A stretch of DNA of 64,000 nucleotides from Temperatibacter marinus (GCF_031598375.1 NZ_CP123872.1:2848501-2912500); one strand, 5' to 3'; shown: positions 26,393-36,127, counted from the first letter of the stretch. A program made the numbers and translations. Notes: generated from the sequence alone by a model not told the origin.

Positions 26393-27676
26393 ATGACACC
26401 TTCCCCTTCCACACTCCCTAACTCAACGCTTTGTAGAGATTGTTTCACACTCTTCTCTGCTCAATCTGAGCGATGTACTGAATGCTCAAGCCGGCGTACA
26501 ATCAGTCACCCTGAACTACAGGAATTATCCATTGCACATGTGGACTGCGATGCCTTTTTTGCTGCTGTAGAAAAGCGAGACAATCCAGACCTAAAGGATA
26601 AACCTGTCATAATTGGAGGCGGAGACCGCGGGGTGGTATCAACTGCCTGCTATATTGCGCGCATGAACGGTGTGCGCTCTGCTATGCCTATGTTTAAGGC
26701 CAGAAAACTTTGCCCAGATGCCGTTATCATTCATGGAAACATGCATAAATATAAAGAAGCAAGCTTACAAATCACAAGACTTTTCAACGAGTTGACGCCT
26801 TCTGTTGAGCCCCTTTCCATAGATGAAGCCTTTCTTGATTTAACCGGCACCAGCCTTGTTCATCAAGGAGATAGCGGCTCTATCGTTCTCGCAAAATTGG
26901 CAAAGAAAATTGAACAACAAGTTGGTATCTCTATCTCTATTGGATTGTCTTATAATAAATTTTTGGCCAAAGTTGCTTCAGATATGGACAAACCACGTGG
27001 TTTTACAATCATTGGTCACAGCGATGCGAAACAAAGACTGGCAGAGCTCCCCATCAACCGAATTCCCGGGATCGGAAAAGTCACTGAGAACTCTCTAGAG
27101 AAAAAGGGCCTAACCATGATAAGCCAGTTACAAACCATGAGTGAACGTGACTTGGCCGGAAAGTTTGGCGAAACAGGCCTCAGGCTATACAGATTATCAC
27201 GGGGGATCGATAACAGAATCGTCAAAAAGGAACGCAAAACAAAAAGTGTGTCTGGCGAAACCACCTTTAGAAAAGACATATGGGAATATACAGAACTGGA
27301 AACTCTCTTGTGGAAACAATGTGAGCGGGTTTCAAAAGATCTCAAAAAGAAAAACCTTGCTGCCACAACCGTTACCCTAAAGTTAAAAACATCACATCAC
27401 AAGACACTTTCCAGGTCTCACACTCTTGACGGCGCCACACAGATGGCTACCATTCTATTTGAAAAATCAAGACACATGTTAAAGCCCCTTTGTGACGGCA
27501 CTTACTACCGCCTCATCGGTGTTGGCGGGAGCAACCTGACCTCAGCAGATTTTGCCGATCAACCAGATCTTATTGAACCAAAACGCAACAAATTAACCGA
27601 CGCTGAAAAGGCGATTGATCAATTAAGAGATCGATTTGGCGATAAAATGATATCAAAGGGTCGATCTTTTAAATAA
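26393..27676 (+). CDS. dinB: DNA polymerase IV with N-terminal cysteine knuckle
   Basis: DinB is a Y-family translesion polymerase. The 427-residue product has AHVDCDAFFAAVE (first metal Asp, about 48-60), YKEASLQITRLF, SIDEAFLDLTG (catalytic Asp-Glu), ISIGLSYNKFLAKVASDMDKPRG, and the helix-hairpin-helix IPGIGKVTENSLEKKGL. Before the catalytic domain there is an extra segment of about 45 residues with two Cys pairs, CRDC and CTEC, likely a small zinc knuckle that occurs in alphaproteobacterial DinB. A C-terminal little-finger domain follows, but no clear beta-clamp motif was seen at the end. Likely cotranscribed with DUF3572. Confidence 0.93.
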   Translation: MTPSPSTLPNSTLCRDCFTLFSAQSERCTECSSRRTISHPELQELSIAHVDCDAFFAAVEKRDNPDLKDKPVIIGGGDRGVVSTACYIARMNGVRSAMPMFKARKLCPDAVIIHGNMHKYKEASLQITRLFNELTPSVEPLSIDEAFLDLTGTSLVHQGDSGSIVLAKLAKKIEQQVGISISIGLSYNKFLAKVASDMDKPRGFTIIGHSDAKQRLAELPINRIPGIGKVTENSLEKKGLTMISQLQTMSERDLAGKFGETGLRLYRLSRGIDNRIVKKERKTKSVSGETTFRKDIWEYTELETLLWKQCERVSKDLKKKNLAATTVTLKLKTSHHKTLSRSHTLDGATQMATILFEKSRHMLKPLCDGTYYRLIGVGGSNLTSADFADQPDLIEPKRNKLTDAEKAIDQLRDRFGDKMISKGRSFK

Positions 27677-27803
27677 TTAAAACAATATCTTATTTTGATT
27701 ATTTCATTTAATATATGAACATCCTTCTTCGCTTAAAATTTCCAAAAAACATGGCATATACATTGCATAGTATTTTACATAGTAAATTGTGTAGGAGATA
27801 AAA

Positions 27804-28523
27804 ATGAACGAAGCTTTGTTTTTAGAAGAAGATCAGAAAGTTGCTATTAATCCCTATGTAAGTGGGCTTGCTAGCCAGCTTATGAAAACGGCAGCTCGTG
27901 CAGAAATGAAGTTTGACAGCACAGGTTGGCAACTGATTTCAGAAGTTCTTAGTTATGCCGCAGCTGCTGAGCAACGCATGTCAGAACAACGCGATAGAAT
28001 TTCATATCTTGAAAATCTCTCTATTACCGATGAATTGACGGGCATCACTAATCGCAGAGGGTTGCGTCGTTTTTTAGGTACCACTCTCGCCAGCGTTAAT
28101 CGCCATAAAGAAGCCGGTGTCCTTGGCTTCATTGATTTAGATGGTTTTAAACAAATCAATGACACTTATGGTCATTTGGCAGGAGATACAATTCTTCGCC
28201 ATGTTTCTCATATTCTAAAAAATGCCATTCGACCGACTGATGAAGTTTCCAGAATTTCAGGTGATGAATTTGCCATTGTCCTCACACGCTGTACTTCTGA
28301 GGAGGGCGTAGAGAGACTCACACAAATTCAAACATTGATTAATTCTTCAACCATAAACTTTGGTGGCATAGATATTCCAATTGAATGCAGCATAGGCCAT
28401 CATCCTTTTGCGCAAGGAACTGATCCAAGCAAATTGATCGAACAAGCAGATCTTTCTATGTATAAGAATAAAAGCGCTAGAAAAGCTGAGAAGCAGGCCA
28501 AAGCTCTGGAGCAGGCAATTTAA
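27804..28523 (+). CDS. GGDEF-domain diguanylate cyclase (SGDEF variant)
   Basis: The 239-residue protein has a helical N-terminus of about 70 residues with no recognised sensor domain, then a GGDEF domain (about 75-230). The signature reads SRISGDEFAIVL, with Ser in place of the first Gly, a change seen in some active cyclases. RPTD, five residues upstream, is an intact RxxD inhibitory site. FIDLDGFKQINDTYGHLAGD supplies the metal-binding Asp. No membrane segment or receiver is present, so it is likely a cytosolic cyclase, perhaps regulated by a partner binding the N-terminus. TAGGAGA upstream supports the start. Confidence 0.85.
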   Translation: MNEALFLEEDQKVAINPYVSGLASQLMKTAARAEMKFDSTGWQLISEVLSYAAAAEQRMSEQRDRISYLENLSITDELTGITNRRGLRRFLGTTLASVNRHKEAGVLGFIDLDGFKQINDTYGHLAGDTILRHVSHILKNAIRPTDEVSRISGDEFAIVLTRCTSEEGVERLTQIQTLINSSTINFGGIDIPIECSIGHHPFAQGTDPSKLIEQADLSMYKNKSARKAEKQAKALEQAI

Positions 28524-28585
28524 TGATTATTGAGATTTCCTGTGTTATTTAGTTGATTTATACAGCGAAATACGCAATAGAAATT

Positions 28586-28627
28586 AAGGGGTTATGAGCA
28601 TCACTGGAGGCTTTTACCCCTTTTTTT
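28586..28627 (+). terminator. terminator upstream of the RidA gene
   Basis: A 7-bp stem (28586-28592 with 28616-28622) encloses a 23-nt loop and is followed by T at 28621-28627. It lies between the GGDEF gene and the RidA gene. Confidence 0.55.
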
Positions 28628-28652
28628 AATTAGACTTTGTAGGATCAAATCA

Positions 28653-29117
28653 ATGACTGTGAAAGAGCGTTTAGAAAAACTAGGCATCACGTTACCGGCA
28701 GCGGCAGCCCCTGTGGCGAACTATGTCCCTTATGTGATTAGCGGCAACCTTATCTCTATTTCTGGTCAAATTCCTATGGGACCAACGGGCTTAGAATTCA
28801 AAGGGCAAGTTGGAAATTCCGTATCACCGGAAGAGGCCCTGAGTGCTGCAAGACTTTGCGGCATCAATATCATCGCACAATTAGATGCGGCACTAGACGG
28901 AGACCTTGACCGTGTAGTACGTATCGTGAAACTAGGTGGCTTTGTAAACTGTGTCAGTGAATTTGCTGGACAACCTCAAATTATTAATGCTGCCTCAGAC
29001 TTGATGGTTGATGTTTTTGGTGACAAGGGACGACACTCACGGTCAGCTGTGGGGACAAATGCCCTCCCCCTTAATGTCCCAGTGGAAATCGACGCACTGG
29101 TAGAAATCACTGCATAA
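28653..29117 (+). CDS. RidA (YjgF) family protein
   Basis: RidA-type proteins hydrolyse reactive 2-aminoacrylate or related enamine/imine intermediates. The 154-residue product is of the longer COG0251-like kind: VISGNLISISGQIPMG, NSVSPEEALSAARLCGINIIAQLDAAL, VVRIVKLGGFVNC, and HSRSAVGTNALPLNVPVEIDALVEI at the end. The conserved Arg and Glu of the active site appear present (GRHSRSAVG, VEID), but activity is not proven. GDPD follows 15 bases later in the same direction. Confidence 0.85.
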   Translation: MTVKERLEKLGITLPAAAAPVANYVPYVISGNLISISGQIPMGPTGLEFKGQVGNSVSPEEALSAARLCGINIIAQLDAALDGDLDRVVRIVKLGGFVNCVSEFAGQPQIINAASDLMVDVFGDKGRHSRSAVGTNALPLNVPVEIDALVEITA

Positions 29118-29132
29118 GAAAGATAATTAACG

Positions 29133-29885
29133 ATGCCAATGGATTATAGCTGGATTATAAAGACTGATATTGCACATCGCGGGCTTTATAAGAGTGGTAC
29201 AAAGTATGAAGAGAATAGCCTTGCTGCTATAGAACGTGCCGTTGAAAAAGGTTATGCCATTGAAATTGATGTCAGAATGACTGCAGAAGGGGCAATTGTG
29301 GTTTTTCATGATGCCCGTTTAGAGCGCCTTACAGATGGTAGAGGCTATGTCTCTGAATTCACATATGCAGAATTAGAAAAATACACAGTCGGACAAACTG
29401 GGCTAAAAATTCCTCTCTTGACTGATGTACTAGATTTAGTGAATGAACGTGTTCCCCTCATCATAGAAGCCAAATGCCCTCTCTCTATGGACCCTTTTCA
29501 ACTTTGTGCCGGCATCAGATTCGCTCTGGAAGGCTATATTGGTAAAATAGCCGTTATGTCTTTCAATCCTAAAGTTGCCCTGTGGTTTAGGGATAATTTT
29601 CCAGACTATGCCCGAGGCCTCGTTATTGATTTCCAGGGATTAAGCAAGTTTCATCGAAGACTCTTAACGTCCTATTCTCTTCGCCGGACCAATCCACATT
29701 TTCTTGCACTCGACATTAACAGCCTCCCCTCTAAATTTGCAGAAAAATGGCGCTCATCTGATAAACCACTTCTGACTTGGACCGTGAAAAGTAAAGGACA
29801 AGAAACAGTCGCGAGAGAAAATGCAGATGCATTGATCTTTGAAGCGCCTGCAGTTGCTGGTACTCTTGATGATGGAACCCCATAA
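29133..29885 (+). CDS. glycerophosphodiester phosphodiesterase
   Basis: The 250-residue protein belongs to the GDPD family, which splits glycerophosphodiesters from phospholipid turnover into glycerol-3-phosphate and an alcohol. The metal and catalytic residues can be seen: IAHRGLYK (about 12-19), YEENSLAAIERAVEKGYAIEIDVRMTA (Glu and Asp ligands), VVFHDARLERLTDG, IEAKCP and the C-terminal LLTWTVK. There is no signal peptide, so it should be cytoplasmic. It overlaps the next gene by 17 bases. Confidence 0.88.
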   Translation: MPMDYSWIIKTDIAHRGLYKSGTKYEENSLAAIERAVEKGYAIEIDVRMTAEGAIVVFHDARLERLTDGRGYVSEFTYAELEKYTVGQTGLKIPLLTDVLDLVNERVPLIIEAKCPLSMDPFQLCAGIRFALEGYIGKIAVMSFNPKVALWFRDNFPDYARGLVIDFQGLSKFHRRLLTSYSLRRTNPHFLALDINSLPSKFAEKWRSSDKPLLTWTVKSKGQETVARENADALIFEAPAVAGTLDDGTP

Positions 29886-31038
29886 ACTTACGATTGAAGT
29901 CGTTGATTCTATATCTGCAATCAATGAGAGTGACTGGCAGTCTTGTACAGACGGTTATCCTTTCTCTAACTATCATTTTCTGTCGGCACTAGAAGAGAGT
30001 GGTTCGGTCGGCCGCGCAGATACAGGGTGGATTCCGCAACATTTTATCGTCAAAGACAGCAATGAAGCCGTTCTCGGTTTTATGCCTGCCTATCTTAAAC
30101 TTCACTCTCAAGGGGAATATGTTTTTGACCATGGGTGGGCTGAGGCCTATGAACGCGCTGGCGGGCGCTACTATCCTAAACTTCAGTGTTCTATTCCGTT
30201 CACCCCAGCGACAGGCCCAAGATTACTTGCGCGACAGTCCTTGAGTGACACGGACACTCAACTTGTCAAAAATGCTCTTCTAGAAGGGGCTAGATCTTAT
30301 TGCTTGCAACAACAGCTTTCTAGTTTCCATTGTACTTTCATGACAGATGGCGAGTCACATATAGCCCTGAAACAAGGGTATCTTTTGCGACATGATCAAC
30401 AATTTCATTGGTATAACGATGAATATAAAGATTTTACTGACTTCTTGCTCAGTCTTTCTTCAAGAAAACGTAAGCAAATCAAAAAAGAGCGCCGGATTAG
30501 TCAGCATAAAGATCTGGTTATCAAACAACTTACAGGCCACGAAATGACAGAGGACTACTGGGATGTTTTCTTTCAGTGTTACTGTGACACGGGTGCAAGG
30601 AAATGGGGGCAGCCCTATTTAACTCGGGACTTTTTTGAGCTCATTGGCAATAAAATGCCTGAAAAAATTATGGTTGTTTATGTCGAAACAACAACAGGCT
30701 CTCCCGTTGCTTCTGCCTTAAATTTCATTGGTAAAGAGGCCATTTATGGCCGCCACTGGGGCGAATTAATTCATTATGACTGTCTTCATTTTGAAGCCTG
30801 TTATTACCAAGCCATCGATTATGCTATAAAAAATAAAATTGGCCGGGTTGAGGCAGGAGCTCAAGGCCCCCACAAGGTTGCAAGAGGATACCGCCCCACT
30901 AAAACCACGTCGGCGCATTATCTATCCGATCCAGGTTTCCACAAAGCAGTCCATGCCTTTCTGGAATCAGAACATCAACATGTCGATCATGAGATTGAAT
31001 ATCTATCTGATCATCTTCCTTTTAAAAAATCAGAGTGA
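29869..31038 (+). CDS. FemAB/GNAT-like protein (COG3146, DUF482)
   Basis: The 389-residue product is of the peptidogalycan-biosynthesis annotated COG3146 family, with two acetyltransferase-like folds. Visible markers are SNYHFLSALEESG near the start, FDHGWAEAYERAGGRYYPKLQCSIPFTPATGPRLL blocks (about 95-130), SRKRKQIKKERR (about 200-211), and a C-terminal HWGELIHYDCLHFEACYYQAI with EAGAQGPHKVARGYRP. Substrate unknown; aminoacyl or acyl transfer is inferred from the fold. The start overlaps the GDPD stop, so the two genes are translationally coupled; ATG 29872 is an equal alternative. Confidence 0.8.
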   Translation: MMEPHKLTIEVVDSISAINESDWQSCTDGYPFSNYHFLSALEESGSVGRADTGWIPQHFIVKDSNEAVLGFMPAYLKLHSQGEYVFDHGWAEAYERAGGRYYPKLQCSIPFTPATGPRLLARQSLSDTDTQLVKNALLEGARSYCLQQQLSSFHCTFMTDGESHIALKQGYLLRHDQQFHWYNDEYKDFTDFLLSLSSRKRKQIKKERRISQHKDLVIKQLTGHEMTEDYWDVFFQCYCDTGARKWGQPYLTRDFFELIGNKMPEKIMVVYVETTTGSPVASALNFIGKEAIYGRHWGELIHYDCLHFEACYYQAIDYAIKNKIGRVEAGAQGPHKVARGYRPTKTTSAHYLSDPGFHKAVHAFLESEHQHVDHEIEYLSDHLPFKKSE

Positions 31039-31043
31039 AGGCT

Positions 31044-32564
31044 TTAATCCGTATAAGGGTCCCTCGAGAGATAGATTTCAATGCCAGCTTCCAAAGCTTG
31101 GCGTTTCCACTTTTCATCTTCAATGTTTTCAAGCACAACCCACACAGATTTGCTCTGCCAAACTTTTACCAATTGTGTGATTAAGTCTTTTCCATCAAAA
31201 TGGCTGATCAGTTTTTTAAGCAAAGAAGCAGGCATCTCAATCACCCCCTCTTTTAAGAGAGGCGCTAATTCCTCATCCGTAACCGCATCACCAAAACGGT
31301 CCGTCCATAATAGGATCCCTTTTTTACGAATCCTTTTAATTGTCTGCCAATGAGGGCCTCCCCGTTTAATAGGTGGCACTCCCATAATACGCAGCCCAAT
31401 TTGGGAAGGCATAATTAAATATTTTTCCAGCAGATCATTTAAGCGCTCATGAAAATCAGGTACCAACAAGCAAGATCGGCAAAGATCATAAAATATTTTA
31501 TCCTGAGATGAATCCTTTTGAACAGCAAGTTGTCTAAGGACTTCTTCAATCTGCTTCAAGTCATGTTCAAGAGCTAAATCAGCATGATCCACAAGATTTA
31601 TAAGTTCATCAGGTCGACGGAAATGGCCGTCTATATCTACTTTCCCCTCTAGAAGAAATGCAAATTTCTGTCCAGCCACTGCATAAGAGGCCTGACGCTT
31701 TCCTATTCTGTAGCCATAGGCATTAAGTGCGGCTTTAATTAAATTAACATGATGTTCAATACCCGACACCACTTCAGTGATTGACCGTGCGTCCGCCATA
31801 TCATCAATATGCCCAGAAAACGCAAATGTAGCCTGCGATAGCGCCTTTTGCATTTGATCTGCAGGCAAGGTAGGATCATCGATCGCCACAGTTCGTGACT
31901 TTACACCTAATTCTTCAAGAGATAAGCCCAGGCTTTTCGCGGCATTTTCAACTTCCTCATGAAAAAGCTCTTCATGAAAATCCCCTCCCGTCAGCAAGCT
32001 ATAGGTGGCCTCATCAACTTGACCAATTCGTCCGCCAATCGCTTGATTTTTAAGTTCTTCTTCAACCGTATCTCTGACCTTCTCGCGTTGATCTGGCGAA
32101 AGCCCTGCCCCTTCTCTCAATCCTGAGACCTGAATCATAGCCATATCTAAGTCCCCTTCATAAGGGCTCTCTAAAACAGCCTGTACAAAGTCAAAAAAGG
32201 CGTAAATCTCTTGAGCTGGAATATGCTCAGCACTAGGTGTGGGCTGACCTGATCCTTTAGCGACTTTAAAAAACTCGAAAAGCCATGATCCGTCATCATT
32301 GCTTGTAATCTGCATATCAAAATTAATATAGCCACCAGCATGATAGCGAAGAGGTACTTTTGGGAAGACAACATGGTCCAATTTACGCTCTGCAGCTAAG
32401 AGCTTTTGCAGTCGACTGTGAGCGTCAGGGGGAAATAAAAATTCAACGGGCTGCCTGAAAAGGTCATACTCTTCCCAACCCAAAATCTTAGAGAGCCTTC
32501 CATCTGAAGGGTCCAGTAAATGCGTTTCAGTAACGCTGATTGAAAATTCACTGCTATGAGGCAT
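31044..32564 (-). CDS. PAS-GGDEF-EAL protein with all catalytic motifs degraded
   Basis: The 506-residue protein has the shape of a PAS (about 1-120), GGDEF (about 130-270) and EAL (about 300-506) protein, but the signatures are lost. The GGDEF position reads GRIGQVDEATYSLL; the EAL position is near FAFLLEGKVDIDG; the DDFG motif reads TDRFGDA; and the final glutamate-containing VExVE helix is reduced to VVLENIEDEKWK. Helix spacing and the RRPDELINLVDHADL and FHERLNDLLEKYL blocks still support the fold. It should neither make nor cleave c-di-GMP; a binding or scaffolding role is inferred. Its stop is five bases from that of the convergent COG3146 gene. The start ATG 32564 has no strong ribosome-binding site. 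Confidence 0.6.
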   Translation of the reverse strand: MPHSSEFSISVTETHLLDPSDGRLSKILGWEEYDLFRQPVEFLFPPDAHSRLQKLLAAERKLDHVVFPKVPLRYHAGGYINFDMQITSNDDGSWLFEFFKVAKGSGQPTPSAEHIPAQEIYAFFDFVQAVLESPYEGDLDMAMIQVSGLREGAGLSPDQREKVRDTVEEELKNQAIGGRIGQVDEATYSLLTGGDFHEELFHEEVENAAKSLGLSLEELGVKSRTVAIDDPTLPADQMQKALSQATFAFSGHIDDMADARSITEVVSGIEHHVNLIKAALNAYGYRIGKRQASYAVAGQKFAFLLEGKVDIDGHFRRPDELINLVDHADLALEHDLKQIEEVLRQLAVQKDSSQDKIFYDLCRSCLLVPDFHERLNDLLEKYLIMPSQIGLRIMGVPPIKRGGPHWQTIKRIRKKGILLWTDRFGDAVTDEELAPLLKEGVIEMPASLLKKLISHFDGKDLITQLVKVWQSKSVWVVLENIEDEKWKRQALEAGIEIYLSRDPYTD

Positions 32565-32669
32565 AAATCCATACTTTTTAATTGAGCCATAAGAAAGGTA
32601 AATCTATTCCTCTCCTAGGTCAAATATAGGTTTTTAATTTAAATTTTAGAGAACTATATTATCTGCCCT

Positions 32670-33563
32670 CTAGTCTTCAAATCGCCTAATCAAACTGCTT
32701 GTATCCTGACGATTTCCGCCTAAGGCCTGAACGTCGGCGTAAAAACTATCAACCAGGGTCGTCACAGGAAGGTCTAGGCCTAAACGCTTTGCTTCCTCTA
32801 GAACGATGGCAAGGTCTTTCCGCATCCAGTCTACCGCGAAACCAAAGTCAAATTCACCATCAATCATAGTATTGGCTCTATTTTCCATCTGCCAACTGCC
32901 AGCAGCGCCTTTCGAGATCACTTCGACAACAGCCTTTGCATCTAAACCCGCTTTTTGTGCCAAATGTAGGCCTTCTGACAGGCCTTGAACCACGCCTGCA
33001 ATACAAACTTGATTAACCATTTTCGCAGTCTGACCCGCGCCCGCAGGGCCAATCCGTTTAATCATGCGACCATAGGCCTTCATTACAGAAGATACCTGAT
33101 TAAAGGCATCAATCTCTCCACCACACATAACCGTGAGGATCCCGTTAACGGCACCAGCTTCACCTCCTGATACTGGCGCATCGATAAAACCTAGACCTTT
33201 CCCCTGCGCTTCTTTTTCTAATGTGCGCGCTGCATCTGCTGATACTGTTGTGTGATCTACAAAAACGGCCCCTTTTTCCATGGCCCCAAATGCACCATCC
33301 TCAGCCATGCAAACATGAAGAATATCTTTATCGGCGCCAACGCATGCAAAAACAATATCCTGCCCTCTTGCAGCCTCAGCAGGCGTTATTGCCCCTGTAA
33401 GAGAGACCCCCTTCTCTTCGGCGATAGCTTGATACTCTTCAAGCCACTTCTTAACTTTTGTTGGCGTTCTATTATATACAGTGACATCATGCCCTGAAGC
33501 TACAAGATGACCTGCCATCGGGTATCCCATCACACCGAGTCCTAAAAATGCTACTTTAGCCAT
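32670..33563 (-). CDS. 3-hydroxyisobutyrate dehydrogenase family oxidoreductase
   Basis: The 297-residue protein is a beta-hydroxyacid dehydrogenase. The dinucleotide fold starts KVAFLGLGVMGYPMAGHL; the substrate motif is FIDAPVSGGEAGAVNG (about 127-141), and the catalytic Lys is Lys181 (GQTAKMVNQ). It should use NAD or NADP to oxidise 3-hydroxyisobutyrate or to reduce tartronate semialdehyde; the sequence alone does not decide which. The gene stands alone between two oppositely read neighbours. Confidence 0.88.
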   Translation of the reverse strand: MAKVAFLGLGVMGYPMAGHLVASGHDVTVYNRTPTKVKKWLEEYQAIAEEKGVSLTGAITPAEAARGQDIVFACVGADKDILHVCMAEDGAFGAMEKGAVFVDHTTVSADAARTLEKEAQGKGLGFIDAPVSGGEAGAVNGILTVMCGGEIDAFNQVSSVMKAYGRMIKRIGPAGAGQTAKMVNQVCIAGVVQGLSEGLHLAQKAGLDAKAVVEVISKGAAGSWQMENRANTMIDGEFDFGFAVDWMRKDLAIVLEEAKRLGLDLPVTTLVDSFYADVQALGGNRQDTSSLIRRFED

Positions 33564-33688
33564 CAGCCTATCCTTCCCTTCAACATTTTACTGCTTCTTA
33601 GTATCTACTCTTGCTCTAAATAAGACTAATGTCTAGGTTACACAAATTATAAATATGTAAAAATACTTCATTTCGGGAGTTTATATTC

Positions 33689-36127
33689 ATGCGCAAAAGT
33701 TTAAAATGGGTGATCGGTCTTGTCTTAGTTTTTGGCCTCACTGCAATCACCTCAATCCTCATCCTTCGATCGAGCCTTCCAACTCTTTCTGGACAAGTCC
33801 ATGTTACTGGTATTTCAGGTAGTGTGACTATTGCAAGAGATGAGAACGGTGTGCCGCATATCAGCGCAGCTGAATGGAAAGATCTTTATTTTGGTGTTGG
33901 CTATGTTCATGCGCAGGATCGACTTTGGCAGTTAGAAATGAACCGACGAATTGGTTCTGGCCGTCTGGCTGAAGCTGTTGGGGAAGCTGGACTTCGGACT
34001 GACCGATACTTTAGAACTCTTGGCTTTAGAGATCGGGCAGAAAAAGCCTATGCCAATATGTCTTTAGAAGAAAAAGCGACGCTACAAGCCTATGCAGATG
34101 GCATTAATGCTTACCTCACAACCCGAACGGGGGTTTTGCCTCCTGAATTTTTGATCCTTGGTGTAGATCCTGAACCTTGGACCCCCGTCGACTCCCTAGT
34201 ATGGGGGAAAATGATGTGGCTCTCACTTTCTACCAATTACCGCCGTGAATTAGCACGTGCCCAATTGATGACCAAACTTTCACCTGAGCAAGTCGCGCAT
34301 CTATATCCTACCTATCCGGGTGAATTTGAACATCCTCTTCCCGATATGAAAGACTACCTGAAGGACCTCCCTCTTGACGCTCTTGCCTCAGCTGTAGGAG
34401 AAGAAAAGCCAAATGGATTTGGATCTAACAATTGGGTCATTAGTGGAGATTTAACAAAATCTGGCAAACCACTGCTAGCGAACGATCCACATTTAGGGCT
34501 TACAACTCCGTCGATCTGGTATCTTGTTCGACTGCATCATTTAAATGAAAATAAAAATATTGTCGGTGTAAGCTTTCCTGGAAACCCTGGCGTCGTCCTA
34601 GGTAGAAATGATCAGATCGCTTGGGGATTTACCAACACTGCCACTGATGTTCAGGACCTCTTTATTGAAAAACTGATGGAGGATCAGAATTATTATCTGA
34701 CCCCAGACGGGCCAAAACGCTTTATTGAGCGACAAGAAATAATAAAAGTGAAAGACGGTGACGACGTCAGACTAACGGTGCGAGAAACGCGCCATGGCCC
34801 TGTTTTAACAGATTTGTTAGATCGGGAACGCTCGATCACTCCAGAGGGGCACGTACTGGCTTTACAGTGGACGGCACTCGGCGATAAAGATTCACAAGTT
34901 GAAGCCCTCGCTGGTATGATGAAGGCAGAAACATTTGAGCAGGTAAAAGAAAGTGCCAAACTCTATATGGGACCTCAGCAAAACATGGTTTACGCTGACA
35001 CAGAAGGAAATATTGGGTATTATTCCCCCTCCACGATCCCTGTAAGACATGAAGATAATCATATCAATGGCCGCCTTCCCTCACCAGGATGGCTCGCCGT
35101 CTATGACTGGCAAGGCTATTTACCACTTAGCGAAGTTCCTGAGCGCTATAATGTTGAGAGCGGTATTATAGCGACAGCCAATGAAAAAATCGTTGAACAT
35201 GATTATCCTCATTATCTCACCCGCGACTGGTCAATGCCTTATAGAGGCAATCGTATTCGCAACGAACTGTCGCAAAGAAAAGATCATGATATTGAAACCA
35301 TGAAGGCTTTGCATTTGGATACAGTTTCAGATGTTTCAAAAGACTTATCTCCACTCTTTCCCGCAAAAAATGATCGCTATCCACAGCTTTTAAAAGCCCT
35401 CAAAGACTGGAATGGGGATTTCGATAAGGAAAGAGCAGAGCCTCTCATATTTGATCACTGGATGCGCTTATATTCTAAAGCGCTAATGGCCGATGAGTTA
35501 GGTGAGGAGTTATATAATAAAACCCTCAGAAAAAGGCCTTACTTCCTGAAAAATGTCTGGGCCGCTGAGGCAAGAACCCCTGCCCATCCGCAAGACCCTT
35601 ACTATGCATTGCCGCCCATTGACGACGAAAGTCTCGCAAAGTGGTGCGATAACGTCCAAACCACGGATCAAAGGGAAACATGTGCCCAGCTGAGCGAAAA
35701 AGCCTTTGATGATGCTATGGACGGCTTGATAAAGGCTCACGGCGAGGATTGGAATTCATGGCGCTGGGGGGATGCCCATATTCTCACTCAGACTCATCGC
35801 CCCTTCGGTGAAGTCAAGGCAATCGCAGAGTATTTCCAATTAACGTCAGAACAAGCAGGCAGCACATTCACAATTAATGTTGCTGGAAACAGTTGGAGAG
35901 AGAAAAGCCTTAACAAAAGCAGCTTTGGTGCGAGCTATCGCGGTATATTTGACCTCGCCAACATGGACGACAGCCTCTTCATTACCACAACTGGCCAATC
36001 TGGGAACCCTCTCTCAAAGCATTTTGGGGATATGCTTCCCTTATGGTCAGCCGGGAATTATATTAAAATACCTACGGCTCAAGTTATCCCTATAGGATCG
36101 GATGTTTTAGTCCTCAAAAAAGAATAG
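33689..36127 (+). CDS. penicillin acylase family N-terminal-nucleophile hydrolase
   Basis: The 812-residue precursor has an N-terminal hydrophobic segment (about 7-25) that could be a signal or anchor. The alpha-chain block has VTIARDENGVPHISA and YVHAQDRLWQLEMNRR. The nucleophile of the beta chain is Ser246 in FGSNNWVISG, so cleavage before Ser246 would activate it. LLANDPHLGL and NPGVVLGRNDQIAWGFTN lie in the beta chain. Families of this type cleave N-acyl bonds in beta-lactams, acyl-homoserine lactones or aculeacins; the substrate here is unknown. A periplasmic location is likely. Confidence 0.88.
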   Translation: MRKSLKWVIGLVLVFGLTAITSILILRSSLPTLSGQVHVTGISGSVTIARDENGVPHISAAEWKDLYFGVGYVHAQDRLWQLEMNRRIGSGRLAEAVGEAGLRTDRYFRTLGFRDRAEKAYANMSLEEKATLQAYADGINAYLTTRTGVLPPEFLILGVDPEPWTPVDSLVWGKMMWLSLSTNYRRELARAQLMTKLSPEQVAHLYPTYPGEFEHPLPDMKDYLKDLPLDALASAVGEEKPNGFGSNNWVISGDLTKSGKPLLANDPHLGLTTPSIWYLVRLHHLNENKNIVGVSFPGNPGVVLGRNDQIAWGFTNTATDVQDLFIEKLMEDQNYYLTPDGPKRFIERQEIIKVKDGDDVRLTVRETRHGPVLTDLLDRERSITPEGHVLALQWTALGDKDSQVEALAGMMKAETFEQVKESAKLYMGPQQNMVYADTEGNIGYYSPSTIPVRHEDNHINGRLPSPGWLAVYDWQGYLPLSEVPERYNVESGIIATANEKIVEHDYPHYLTRDWSMPYRGNRIRNELSQRKDHDIETMKALHLDTVSDVSKDLSPLFPAKNDRYPQLLKALKDWNGDFDKERAEPLIFDHWMRLYSKALMADELGEELYNKTLRKRPYFLKNVWAAEARTPAHPQDPYYALPPIDDESLAKWCDNVQTTDQRETCAQLSEKAFDDAMDGLIKAHGEDWNSWRWGDAHILTQTHRPFGEVKAIAEYFQLTSEQAGSTFTINVAGNSWREKSLNKSSFGASYRGIFDLANMDDSLFITTTGQSGNPLSKHFGDMLPLWSAGNYIKIPTAQVIPIGSDVLVLKKE

